DNA of 27,493 bases from CAYLZW01 sp964388085 (lineage in GTDB: Bacteria; Myxococcota; UBA727; CAYLZW01). The notes under the pieces are model-generated. The model did not search any database. It was not told the DNA's origin and saw only the letters and a program-made list of their open reading frames with translations. The stretch covers positions 1-27,493 of the forward strand of contig CAYLZW010000046.1 of the NCBI GenBank assembly GCA_964388085.1, in the 5' to 3' direction. Positions 19,301-25,901 of the stretch are shown in pieces; the first letter of the stretch is position 1; the number at the start of each line of letters is the position of its first letter. The translations under genes were made by a program, and so were the position numbers.

Positions 19301-19400
19301 CGGGACCTGCGTCGCCGGACGAGCCGCCACACTCACAGGCCGCGGCGGTGACGAAGAGGAGGGCAAATGAAAGCGGCAGAATACGGCGGAGAGTCGGCAT
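13320..19400 (-). CDS. Giant Rhs/teneurin-like lipoprotein with six NHL repeats and YD-repeat shell
   Basis: 2026 residues. Signal MPTLRRILPLSFALLFVTAAAC (lipidated C21); Asp/Ala/Gly-rich linker 24-115; carboxypeptidase-regulatory/transthyretin-like domain at about 155-240 (VVRGRVLDRDGEPLPGVRIEVL); a beta-rich plug-like region at about 495-670 ending LFRGDGSRRVARN; six NHL repeats at about 675-1010 (QALTVGPDGSLYIGDYGNSVIRRV is typical); YD repeats at about 1025-1855; Rhs core ending GRFTSKDPLGFQGEDWNLYRY...DPDG near 1901; then a 125-residue tip. This order is that of the teneurin superfold, where YD repeats form a closed shell with the NHL propeller beside it. The DPDG site is where Rhs proteins are often self-cleaved to free a toxin. 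The tip has a hydrophobic stretch (LAFLTVALIAAGVAAAAA) but no toxin domain I recognise, and no immunity gene follows. It is probably a surface or contact protein. Confidence 0.85.
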   Translation of the reverse strand: MPTLRRILPLSFALLFVTAAACECGGSSGDAGPDAGVAELEEDGGPVVDAGGDDAGRTDGGPRDSGVDAGDIGIDAGTDAGPDDDDAGPDDDDAGPDDAGGALADAGELPPDPADVAPPNDRTVATNHASSVRFLWEGPSPIQTDVVAGAIDDARVSVVRGRVLDRDGEPLPGVRIEVLNQPDLGRTLSRLDGVFDLAVNGGGTVTLTYTREGFLGAQRQVMTPRLGWAELDDVVLVALDPVVTEIVLGSGEPLQVARGSVSSDDDGERRGTVLVPSGTAAELVLPDGTIQSLSSMHVRATEYTVGDRGPQAMPAVLPPTSGYTYAIELSLDEALAAGATEVRFDRPLPFYVENFLGFPVGGRVPVGYYDRERAAWVPSADGRVIEVVAIVDGLATLDVDGDGAGDDSVALASLGVDEDERRTVATLYAVGATLWRVPMTHFTPWDCNWPRGPSPGATTPGQPRPYLTVFDDDDDCVEDGSVVECASQILGEQLGLPGTQYSLVYRSDRVPGRRGRLQVPLTGEVLPPSLLSVEAHVQLAGQMTRHTLNPTPNLSLDIAWDGRDRFGREVLGGAAGSVVIRYAYPAVYYEPGDFEASFAGLPTTAIVADRARNLVYLEQRHLLGAEGAPRRWDARGTGIGGWTLDVHHVYDPGSATLFRGDGSRRVARNTNVDRVIERFAGQQTRGYSGDNGKATDALLNDPQALTVGPDGSLYIGDYGNSVIRRVRPDGTIETVAGNGVNDHPIDGALAVSSPMGGAGGMDIGPDGSLYFLDADYGLLMRVDPEGVLHRVAGQYDLFCELSEDEAVALDTGLCVSIWSGLAVAPDGTVFFADTNANRVVSISPDGVLRRIAGDAAGLDGFAGDGGPALASLMSLPQGLALGSDGSIYIADTFNDRLRRIGVDGIIATVAGGGSGGALGGAATEYTLDTPYDVAIDDDGALYMAGGSSVYKIGGDGIITQLAGAAGVQPSFSVDSDDGGPAIGTYFGFVEAIAVSKGLVYVNDFDDNIWQVRASKPRGDADEIIIPSDDGSELYLFDRLGRHQETLHGLTQGSLRTFAYDDAGYLVSVIDGDGNSTTIERDESGFAVAIVGPFGARTALGTSDAGFLTQVVSPAGEIVDMSYDDGGLLTSLTDPAGYTHTYAYDASGRLISDEGPLGGAVTLVASDAEAGRVRLVAVTTAEGDTTTFVSGRSSEEDGVREVLFPDGTSSRAVTRGAQATLELPDGRDVIEVIGADPRWRLQSPFVRHREYTWPSGASVVSTFSREVTLDDPNDPFSLAQQTVTATVNGRSASWVFDADTRTVARNFVEGQVISDVLDAQGRLAARSRAGLATTTISRDAQGRISAVQRGARLSTRAYGPSGYLSSVEDPSGAVTTYGRDANGRLTAVSTDEGRTLGFDHDAAGAITSVTTPSGPVHTWTRTAFGLPSSYLAPGAAAGTTMYEYRADRLLDEVTFADGRVMSYRYDANRRLTGLSLARGEIVLMYDENTGQLHSSYDPSGVTTTFAHDGDLVTSLALSGPVSSTLTIVYDAELDVASRALGGDVVNYAYDGDKRLLAAGALTLTRSPSTGFVTDVSVADGAGAVSEALTYSPWAELASQAVDDAGGGSLYDSSYSYDSAGRISAVSESIGGVTIDRNYRYDGDGRLLEVREDDVVIEELVWDANGNLSSRTRGAQVDIGSYAEDDRVLTFGDTSYTHSAAGHLVSRVRGGTATTLYEHDERGSLLAVTLDDGRELEYVMDAHGRRVGKLIDGALVQGFVYDEHGRLIAELDDAGTQVSRFVYGARRGAPALMVRGGGLYRIVSDVRGSPRLVIEVASGVIAQRIDYDAFGAVVLDTSPGLIPFGFGGGLYDRDSGLVKLGRRDYDAETGRFTSKDPLGFQGEDWNLYRYAKSDPVSMVDPDGTLAFLTVALIAAGVAAAAAKLANWNEERKLLETELAQTEAVAGRINDAFAEGDYDYLDNFTAEEIAELQELPRRARQRCRGNAAEVAKNIPGSTLSGPPPSAAMDVVGDAVKDGIFAAGDALDSR
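19110..19151. repeat. 21-bp tandem repeat in Rhs-like gene linker
   Basis: Two perfect 21-bp copies (19110-19130, 19131-19151) and a degraded third encode the 7-residue unit DDDDAGP in the acidic linker behind the lipidated cysteine. The unit length keeps frame, so copy-number changes would alter only linker length. Confidence 0.85.
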
Positions 19401-19407
19401 GCCGACT
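19392..19407 (-). promoter_or_regulatory. 16-bp perfect palindrome centred on the Rhs-like start codon
   Basis: AGTCGGCATGCCGACT is fully self-complementary and contains the ATG of the Rhs-like gene. In mRNA it can fold as a 6-bp stem with CAUG as loop, placing the start codon in the loop; in DNA it could be an operator. No good ribosome site precedes this ATG. Confidence 0.45.
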
Positions 19408-19443
19408 GATATCCCGGGCCGGTCTTCGCGAAAACCCGTCGCC

Positions 19444-19490
19444 GGCGCCCCCCGGGCGCCCCCCCAGAAAACCGGTCGCCGCTCGGCGGC
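19444..19490 (-). terminator. Two hairpins downstream of the MerR gene, each followed by TTTT
   Basis: Reading leftward after the TAG of the MerR gene: GCCGC-CGA-GCGGC (19490-19478), then a TTTT six bases on, then GGCGCCC-GGG-GGGCGCC (19460-19444; 7-bp perfect stem), with a second TTTT eight bases on. Together they make a reasonable transcription stop before the Rhs-like gene, although the T-runs are short and offset. Confidence 0.4.
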
Positions 19491-20279
19491 CTATTGACGC
19501 GCGGCGTTGGCCTTGATGGCCGCCGAGAAGAACGGCGTCAGCCCCGCCCCGTACTTGTCGATGTTCACCGCGAAGCGCTCGTCGACGAGGAACATGTCCG
19601 CGAGCCCGGCGTGCATCTCTTTGCTGCAAGGATAGAACCAGCGGCTGATGTGCTCGCGGTGGCGGTCGGCGAGGTCCATGACCTCGTCCGAGTCCGCTCG
19701 TGCGCCCGCTTGCCAGGCTGACGCCAGGGCACGCATGACGTCGTCGGCCTCGGCCTTCATCCGCTTCCAGTCGTCCTCGGTGTAGCGCTTGGCCCGCTTC
19801 GCCGACTCTTTGTACGCGTCGGTGTTGCCCCAACGCTGCTCTGCCTCTGCCTCGTACTTCGCGGGATCGAACCCGTCGAAGAGCTTGCTCATGTCCATCT
19901 CTGCACCTCTCTTCTGTTCTGTGTCTGGTCCTCGCTCGGCGTCCTCGAGGACGCGGAGCGCTTCGTCGATGGAGCGCAACATCGCCTCGGCCGAGTGAAG
20001 GCGTTGCTCGAGCTGCTCCCGCTGGCGGAGCAGCGCGGCCCGACGATCGAAGGCCGGGTCGTCCAGCATGCGGCGGATGTCCTCGAGCGAGAGCCCGAGC
20101 TCCCGGCCGATCAAGATCTGCTGTAAGCGCAGCAGGTCGTCGTCGTCATAGAGGCGATATCCCGCGGCGCTCCGCTCGCGTGGCACGAGCAGGCCGATGT
20201 CGTCGTAATGATGCAGCGTCCGCACCGTCACGCCGGCGACGCGGGCGAGCTCTTTCACGCGGAAGGTCCTGGCGCTCAT
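19491..20279 (-). CDS. TipAL-type MerR-family transcription regulator with TipAS ligand domain
   Basis: 262 residues. Residues 5-75 are a MerR winged helix-turn-helix (RVKELARVAGVTVRTLHHYDDIGLLVPRERSAAGYRLYDDDDL). Residues 80-112 form the dimer coiled coil. About 130-262 is a TipAS domain (RHREHISRWFYPCSKEMHAGLADMFLVDERFAVNID). C218 in FYPCS sits about where the thiopeptide-binding cysteine of Streptomyces TipAL lies, near residue 214 as I recall. Such regulators bind antibiotics or other multi-ring compounds and untwist promoters with long spacers. ATG 20279 is preferred because a 19-bp-spacer promoter ends just before it, making the mRNA leaderless; the in-frame GTG at 20300 would lie inside that promoter. 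A second, well-placed internal start at 19898 would yield a 135-residue TipAS-like protein. No transporter or efflux target gene is adjacent. Confidence 0.88.
   Translation of the reverse strand: MSARTFRVKELARVAGVTVRTLHHYDDIGLLVPRERSAAGYRLYDDDDLLRLQQILIGRELGLSLEDIRRMLDDPAFDRRAALLRQREQLEQRLHSAEAMLRSIDEALRVLEDAERGPDTEQKRGAEMDMSKLFDGFDPAKYEAEAEQRWGNTDAYKESAKRAKRYTEDDWKRMKAEADDVMRALASAWQAGARADSDEVMDLADRHREHISRWFYPCSKEMHAGLADMFLVDERFAVNIDKYGAGLTPFFSAAIKANAARQ
19892..19910 (-). promoter_or_regulatory. Internal ribosome site and start for a TipAS-like short form
   Basis: On the minus strand AGAGG (19910-19906) stands seven bases before an in-frame ATG at 19898 (a second ATG at 19892). It would give a 135-residue protein that is exactly the ligand domain. 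In Streptomyces tipA the short form TipAS (about 144 residues) is made from an internal start in the same way. Confidence 0.55.
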
Positions 20280-20285
20280 GAGGAC

Positions 20286-20316
20286 AAGGTACGGCCTCAC
20301 GTCGCGTGAGGGTCAA
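20286..20316 (-). promoter_or_regulatory. MerR-type autoregulated promoter with operator dyad
   Basis: Minus strand: -35 TTGACC (20316-20311), a 19-base spacer, -10 TACCTT (20291-20286). The spacer region holds the perfect dyad CCTCACG-CGA-CGTGAGG (20311-20295). A 19-20 base spacer with a central dyad is the hallmark of MerR-controlled promoters, and the CCTCACG arms resemble the tipA operator as I remember it. A start seven bases after the -10 falls on the A of ATG 20279, predicting a leaderless mRNA and self-regulation. Confidence 0.8.
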
Positions 20317-20346
20317 GCGCCAAGGCACGGATCCGCGCGGGACGGC

Positions 20347-20931
20347 CTACTCGCAGGAGCCGCTCGGGGGAGGCTCGAAGCCCGCGTCGAACGGCGGCGG
20401 CTCTGGCTCCTCGAAGATGCAGCGCCCGCTACAGCACTCGTCGTCATCCCGACAGAAGCCGCCGGGGAGATCGCAGCCCTGCCCGACCGCGCCTTCGCAG
20501 CACAGGCAGAGCTTCGACTCGCCGCCGTTCATGGCGCTCGGACAGGCATAGTTCCCCGCCGTCGTACCGAACGTCGGGTCGATGAACGGCTCGCACTCGG
20601 GCGGATGCGTGCCCGGCTCCTGGCCGACGTCGTCACAGACCACCAGCCTGCTCTGCGAGAAGTACTGCGACGAGCACTGGCGGTTCGCGTCGTCGATCGG
20701 AGGCTGCGTGCTGAAGTGCTCCGCGGCCGAGCCCTGGCAGGCTCCCCTCCACTCGAGCACCTCGGCTTCGCGCTCCTGCCGCTGCTCCTGGCAGGCCGTC
20801 GTACACGCGAAGTACGAGTCAACGAACTGATAGCCGCAGCCGTAGCCCGTGTCGTAGGCCTGCGGGATGAGGTCGCAGCCGATGATGAGGATCACCGGCG
20901 AGAGCACGGACGCGATGTGCCGAAGTCGCAC
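20347..20931 (-). CDS. Cysteine-rich lipoprotein, function unknown
   Basis: 194 residues. MRLRHIASVLSPVILIIGC is a lipoprotein signal with lipidated C19. The mature protein has about 18 cysteines; the C-terminal part CDLPGGFCRDDDECCSGRC has the Cx(5-6)Cx(4-5)CCxxxC spacing of knottin-like disulfide domains, followed by a Pro-rich end. Function not recognised. Start is GTG 20931 with GAGG seven bases upstream. The preceding gene on the strand ends at 20933, one base away, so the two are almost certainly one operon. The MerR gene downstream has its own promoter. Confidence 0.7.
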   Translation of the reverse strand: MRLRHIASVLSPVILIIGCDLIPQAYDTGYGCGYQFVDSYFACTTACQEQRQEREAEVLEWRGACQGSAAEHFSTQPPIDDANRQCSSQYFSQSRLVVCDDVGQEPGTHPPECEPFIDPTFGTTAGNYACPSAMNGGESKLCLCCEGAVGQGCDLPGGFCRDDDECCSGRCIFEEPEPPPFDAGFEPPPSGSCE

Positions 20932-20932
20932 C

Positions 20933-21268
20933 TCAGTACCTCATGTCGGCGTTCGCGACGGTGGCAGGAGGAGGCAGCTCACCGGCGGGGTCTTTCGCCG
21001 CCGGGTCGTTCGCCGCGGTGTCGTCGCCGGTGACGTCGACGGGATCGGGCCCTTGGCTACAGCGGGTGCAGCCGCCCATGACGCAGCCAGCGGCGCCCAC
21101 GATGGCGCAGGGGACGAGCACGATCGCAGCCACGGTCAGGCCGCAGATCTGCTCGCAGCTGTCGAGGGCGTCGTTGAGGTCGTTCTCGCCCGTGGTCACG
21201 CAGCCGGAGGACGCGAGCCCGCCCGCCAGAACGGAAGAGAGGAGCCAGCGCCGAGAGTTCCCCCACAT
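20933..21268 (-). CDS. Small lipoprotein, function unknown
   Basis: 111 residues. MWGNSRRWLLSSVLAGGLASSGC is a lipoprotein signal with C23 lipidated. Next come a short acidic segment with DSCEQICG and a hydrophobic Cys-containing stretch (LTVAAIVLVPCAIVGAAGCVMGGCTRC), then a disordered Asp/Pro/Ala tail. The hydrophobic stretch may be a second membrane-associated segment. Not recognised as a named family. ATG 21268 has no clear ribosome site. It is translated just ahead of the cysteine-rich lipoprotein gene with a one-base gap. Confidence 0.6.
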   Translation of the reverse strand: MWGNSRRWLLSSVLAGGLASSGCVTTGENDLNDALDSCEQICGLTVAAIVLVPCAIVGAAGCVMGGCTRCSQGPDPVDVTGDDTAANDPAAKDPAGELPPPATVANADMRY

Positions 21269-21374
21269 GTTGGACAGGATATCCAGCGGTCGCGCTCAGC
21301 GCTCGCCTGGGCATGTGACTCGGTCGACCGCCCGGTCCACGGCGCGATGCGCTCGATGAGAGCGTGATCACGGG

Positions 21375-21836
21375 GTGCCCCGCCGTCGCTTGCGGCCACA
21401 ACGTGATGCGTGCCGGAACGGTGGGCTCTTCGCCGTCCTCCCTATCGTCGTCGCGCTCGCCGCGAGCGACCCATCTCAAGCGGCCCCGCGCGTCCTGGTG
21501 CTCGACCTCCAGGGGAGCGACGTGTCGGTCGCGCAGCGGGAGCTCATCGACGGCCTCGTGGCCGGCGCCGGCTCGGCCCACGGCGGCGTCTCCCTCGTCA
21601 CCGATGACGAGCTCAAGCAGATGGTGGCGCTCGAAACGCAGAAACAGCTGGTGGGCTGCGACGAGGACCACTCCAGCTGCTTCGCCGAGATCGCGGGCGC
21701 CCTCGGCGCACGCTTCGTAATCTCGGGCCGCGTCGGACGGCTCGGCGAGGTGATCCTCGTGCAGCTGAGCCGGCGGCGACCTCTCCGCGGTGACCGGGTG
21801 GGTGAACACGTATCTCGTCGCCCCGCCCTCGGCTGA
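21375..21836 (+). pseudogene. Truncated TolB/CsgG-like N-terminal domain protein (5' part of a chimera)
   Basis: The frame codes for a signal peptide (GGLFAVLPIVVALAASDPSQA) followed by RVLVLDLQGSDVSVAQRELIDG...LVTDDELKQMVALETQKQLVGC...CFAEIAGALGARFVISGRVGRLGEVILVQLS. That pattern is common in exported myxobacterial proteins that start with a TolB-amino-terminal-like fold and continue well beyond this point. After VQLS the reading changes to an Arg-rich tail (RRRPLRGDRVGEHV...) that looks non-coding and stops at 21836. I read this as a gene broken at about 21770 and joined to a piece of another gene. The start is uncertain (GTG 21375 or a lost upstream start). It could still be expressed as a short exported protein. 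Confidence 0.55.
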
Positions 21837-21954
21837 CTGCAACGGCTGGGGGACCGCGTCATCGACCTCGAACGGGCAGTGCTGGGTCGCCACCGTAGGC
21901 CGCACGGGGATGGCGACGTGCAACGAGAGCCGCCCCTTCGCCTGCTGCCGGTGA
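21769..21954 (+). pseudogene. 3' remnant of a secreted cysteine-containing protein
   Basis: In the frame shifted by +1 from the preceding piece, right after TGA 21766-21768, a coherent 61-residue stretch reads AGGDLSAVTGWVNTYLVAPP, continues through ADCNGWGTASS and CWVATVGRTGMATCNES, and ends RPFACCR before TGA at 21952. CNGW...SS and a terminal ACC are typical of the C-terminal domain of some secreted proteins. It has no start codon or ribosome site, so it is a remnant, not a gene. Confidence 0.5.
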
Positions 21955-21982
21955 GCCGTCTCGTCGACGCGCTGGCTCTACT

Positions 21983-22381
21983 CTACTTTGCTTCGGGACA
22001 CTGTCCCCGCGACACGTATCGCCGGCCAGGACAGCTACCGCTGCTCTGAAAGGTCTGCCCGTCACAGTCGCAGTAGGTGACGAGGTCCCTCGTGCAGGGG
22101 CGCTGCTTCGCCGCGCAGCGTCCCTCCTCCGGACCGCAGCCCTGCCCCTCGCAGACTCCGCTCGCGCACTCGTCGCCTCGATTGCAGGGCGCCCCGTCGG
22201 CGAGACGTTCGCTCAGCGCTCGCTCTTCCGCGACCGGCGGCTCCGTCGACGCCGCCTCTTTGGGCGGGCTCGCGCAGCCGAACGCAGCCGCCGCGATTGT
22301 GAACAACAGCAGAGCGACGTGGCGACAAATTGAGCCCCTGCTTGCTCCGGCAAGCCCTCCGAGAGTTCTAAGGTGCGACAT
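21983..22381 (-). CDS. Cysteine-rich lipoprotein of a myxobacterial small-lipoprotein type
   Basis: 132 residues. The hydrophobic segment HVALLLFTIAAAAFGC ends in a lipobox with C36 lipidated; the signal has a longer than usual basic N-region. The mature part is DGAPCNRGDECASGVCEGQGC, then GRCAAKQRPCTRDLVTYCDCDGQTFQ and SCPGRRYVSRGQCP, a compact disulfide-rich module. I have an impression of this pattern from many myxobacterial lipoproteins, where it is annotated without function. ATG 22381 is preceded by GGGGGG, three bases away; a longer frame to 22483 has no better site. Diverges from the protease gene. Confidence 0.7.
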   Translation of the reverse strand: MSHLRTLGGLAGASRGSICRHVALLLFTIAAAAFGCASPPKEAASTEPPVAEERALSERLADGAPCNRGDECASGVCEGQGCGPEEGRCAAKQRPCTRDLVTYCDCDGQTFQSSGSCPGRRYVSRGQCPEAK

Positions 22382-22439
22382 TTTCCCCCCGCTTTTTGGC
22401 AGATGTGCGTGAGTCGAGAACTGGCGGTAGCCTCCTCCC

Positions 22440-23870
<1,431 letters not shown>

Positions 23871-23891
<21 letters not shown>

Positions 23892-24770
23892 GTAGCCGGG
23901 GAGCAGCTCCATGGTGCGTCCCTCGAGATCCCAGAAGCTGTCTAGACCCGTAGGAGTGTGCACGAAGCCGTCGGTGACGCCTTCCTCATACGTGTACTCA
24001 ACAATGAGCGTCGTGCCGTCGGATCGCAACTCGACCTCGGCGATACGTCCCTCTGCATCATAGCTCACAGTCGTGCGACTTCCATCCTCACCTTCGGCTT
24101 CATCCACGCGGCCGTCCTCGTTGTAGGAATAGGACACCTCGTCGGTCTCGCTGTTGCCGGCCGCATCTTCTTCAAAGGTCGAAACCCGCTCGATCTGACC
24201 CTCCTCATTCCAACGCAGCTCAGCCTCCAAGATCGTCGATGAGGTGGCGCCATTATCCGGACGGATGGTGCTATAGACATTGAGGCTCTTCACCCGGCCT
24301 TGATCATCGTAGCCCATCGTTTGCTCGACGTCCCCTGAGCCGCCGGGTCCATCAATGGCCATCTCAATCGTGTCAAGCTGGTCTGGGTCCTCGTTGAAGT
24401 AGGAATATCGCGCGACCCAGGACGTCTCAGCGTCGTTGCTTCGTTCATCGAGGAGGTCGCCCACCCATTCATATTCCCAGCGGACTGGATCCTCATCCTC
24501 TTCTACGACCGTCACTTCCGAGATCTTGCCCGTGGTCGAGTCGTATTCGATCTCTTGTCGGGAGTAGAACTGGCCCTCGAGCTTGTCTTCGATCTCTTCG
24601 AGCTTCCCGTCGCTGAGATACGAATAGGTCGTCGTTCCTCGCTGGACGGACCCATCGGATCGGACCTCGACCTCTAGCTCCGCCAGTCGGTGCAGCGCCG
24701 GCCCGAGCTGGAAGCAACCGCTAAGGATCGAGAACGAAGTGAAGACGACGACAGCGGACACGAGGCGCAT
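23871..24770 (-). CDS. Stand-alone YD-repeat lipoprotein
   Basis: 299 residues. MRLVSAVVVFTSFSILSGC is a lipoprotein signal with C19 lipidated. The mature protein is made of about seven to eight YD-type repeats (YSYLSDGKLEEIED, YDSTTGKISEVTV, MGYDDQGRVKSLNV, YSYNEDGRVDEAEG, VSYDAEGRIAEVEL), ending in a short hydrophobic tail. There is no Rhs core, no DPxG cleavage motif and no toxin tip, so it looks like a stretch of beta-shell only. Two sampled 60-base lines have 53-55% GC against about 73% in hutH, suggesting recent arrival or different selection. ATG 24770 is preceded by a G-rich ribosome site (AGGGGG). Its 3' end overlaps the convergent protease gene by 21 bases. Function unknown; it could be a partner or relic of Rhs-like proteins. 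Confidence 0.75.
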
Positions 24771-24781
24771 GGGAACCCCCT

Positions 24782-24828
24782 GAGAGAAAATGCACCTCTC
24801 TCATACCCAAGACGATCCTCAGACACAA
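24782..24828 (-). promoter_or_regulatory. Candidate promoter and leader hairpin of the YD-repeat lipoprotein
   Basis: Minus strand: TTGTGT (24828-24823), a 17-base spacer and TATGAG (24805-24800), partial matches to -35 and -10. The leader can form GAGAGA/TCTCTC (24802-24797 with 24787-24782, 9-base loop) between promoter and ribosome site. Since the stem overlaps the -10 end, both cannot be assigned firmly. Confidence 0.35.
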
Positions 24829-24875
24829 TCTTTCGACACCGTCGCTCGAAGCGACACAAGCCTCGGCGCGCGCCT

Positions 24876-25901
24876 TCAGCCTCGCCCGACGAACTTCTCG
24901 CCGACGGGCTCGCCGCGGAGGTCCTTCACCGTGTCGAGGAGCGTCTGCATGGGATCGCGCGTCGTGAAGTCGAGGGCCTCTTCGGCCTTGCGCGAGTCGA
25001 CGTACCAGAAGCACGAGGCCATATCGGCCTCGACCTCGCTGATGGGCAGCGTGAGTCCGACGGACTTGGCCGCGCGCTCGAGCATGCCGACGCCGAGGCG
25101 CGACAGGAAGCGCGGCATCGCGACGGGCACGAGCGGGCCCTTCACGCCGCTGACCTGCGACAGGCGCGTGAAGAAGTCCGCGAACGTTAGGTTGATGGCG
25201 CCGAGCAGGTATCGCTCGCCCGCGCGCGCCTTGGTCAGCGAGGAGACGATGGCGCTCGCGACGTCGCGCGCGTCGACGAACGAGAAGCCGCCGGCGGGCA
25301 CGATGGGGATCTCGCGGTTCAGGAAGCGCTTCACGTCGGTGGTGCTCGAGCCGCGCGTGTCTCCCGGGCCTAGCACCAGCGAGGGGTTCAGCAGCACGAG
25401 CTCGGTGTCGCCGCCGACCAGGCGCAAGGCGTCGGACGCCGCGCGCTCGGCGAGCCACTTCGAGAGGTAGTACGGCCAGCGGTGAATGAACGCGAGCGGG
25501 ACCGGATCGTCCTCGTGGTAGACGACGTCAGCGTCGTCACCCACGGCCACAGTGCCCGAGGTGCTGAGGTGGATGACGCGGCGGACGCCGGCCTGCGCGG
25601 CGGCCCCTGTGACGAAGCGCGTGCCGGTGACGTGGACGCGCATCATCCAGGCCGAGTCCTCGTCGGAGCGGCTGACCGCGCCCGCGCCGTGCACGACGCT
25701 GTCAATGCCCTTGAGCGCTGCCTTGACGCTCTCCACGTCGAGCACGTCACCGCGCACGACCTCGACGCCCTCCGCTTCGAGGTCTTTGGCCTCGCTGCGG
25801 CAGAGCGCGCGCACGCGATAGCCGCCCTCTTGCAGCGCGCGCACGGCGTGACGGCCGAGGAAGCCCGTGGCTCCCGTGACGAGGACAGCGTCCTTGCTCA
25901 T
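24876..25901 (-). CDS. Extended SDR family NAD(P)-dependent epimerase/dehydratase/reductase
   Basis: 341 residues, cytoplasmic. The N-terminal Rossmann motif is VLVTGATGFLGRH (7-18), with GDVLD at 51-55 and the catalytic set S113/S115 (HLSTSG), Y144 and K148 (YYLSK). The family includes sugar epimerases, 3-beta-hydroxysteroid dehydrogenases and dihydroflavonol-reductase-like enzymes. The overall pattern (FVDARDVASAIV, ERYLLGAINLTFADFF) fits a lipid, sterol or hopanoid-type reductase better than a nucleotide-sugar enzyme, but that is judgement. ATG 25901 overlaps the stop of the upstream acyl enzyme as ATGA, a sign of coupled translation and a shared pathway. Confidence 0.85.
   Translation of the reverse strand: MSKDAVLVTGATGFLGRHAVRALQEGGYRVRALCRSEAKDLEAEGVEVVRGDVLDVESVKAALKGIDSVVHGAGAVSRSDEDSAWMMRVHVTGTRFVTGAAAQAGVRRVIHLSTSGTVAVGDDADVVYHEDDPVPLAFIHRWPYYLSKWLAERAASDALRLVGGDTELVLLNPSLVLGPGDTRGSSTTDVKRFLNREIPIVPAGGFSFVDARDVASAIVSSLTKARAGERYLLGAINLTFADFFTRLSQVSGVKGPLVPVAMPRFLSRLGVGMLERAAKSVGLTLPISEVEADMASCFWYVDSRKAEEALDFTTRDPMQTLLDTVKDLRGEPVGEKFVGRG

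Noticed and set aside
20280..20300. Longer MerR-family start at GTG 20300
   Set aside because: It lies within the operator dyad and the spacer of the promoter, so the transcript would begin after it.
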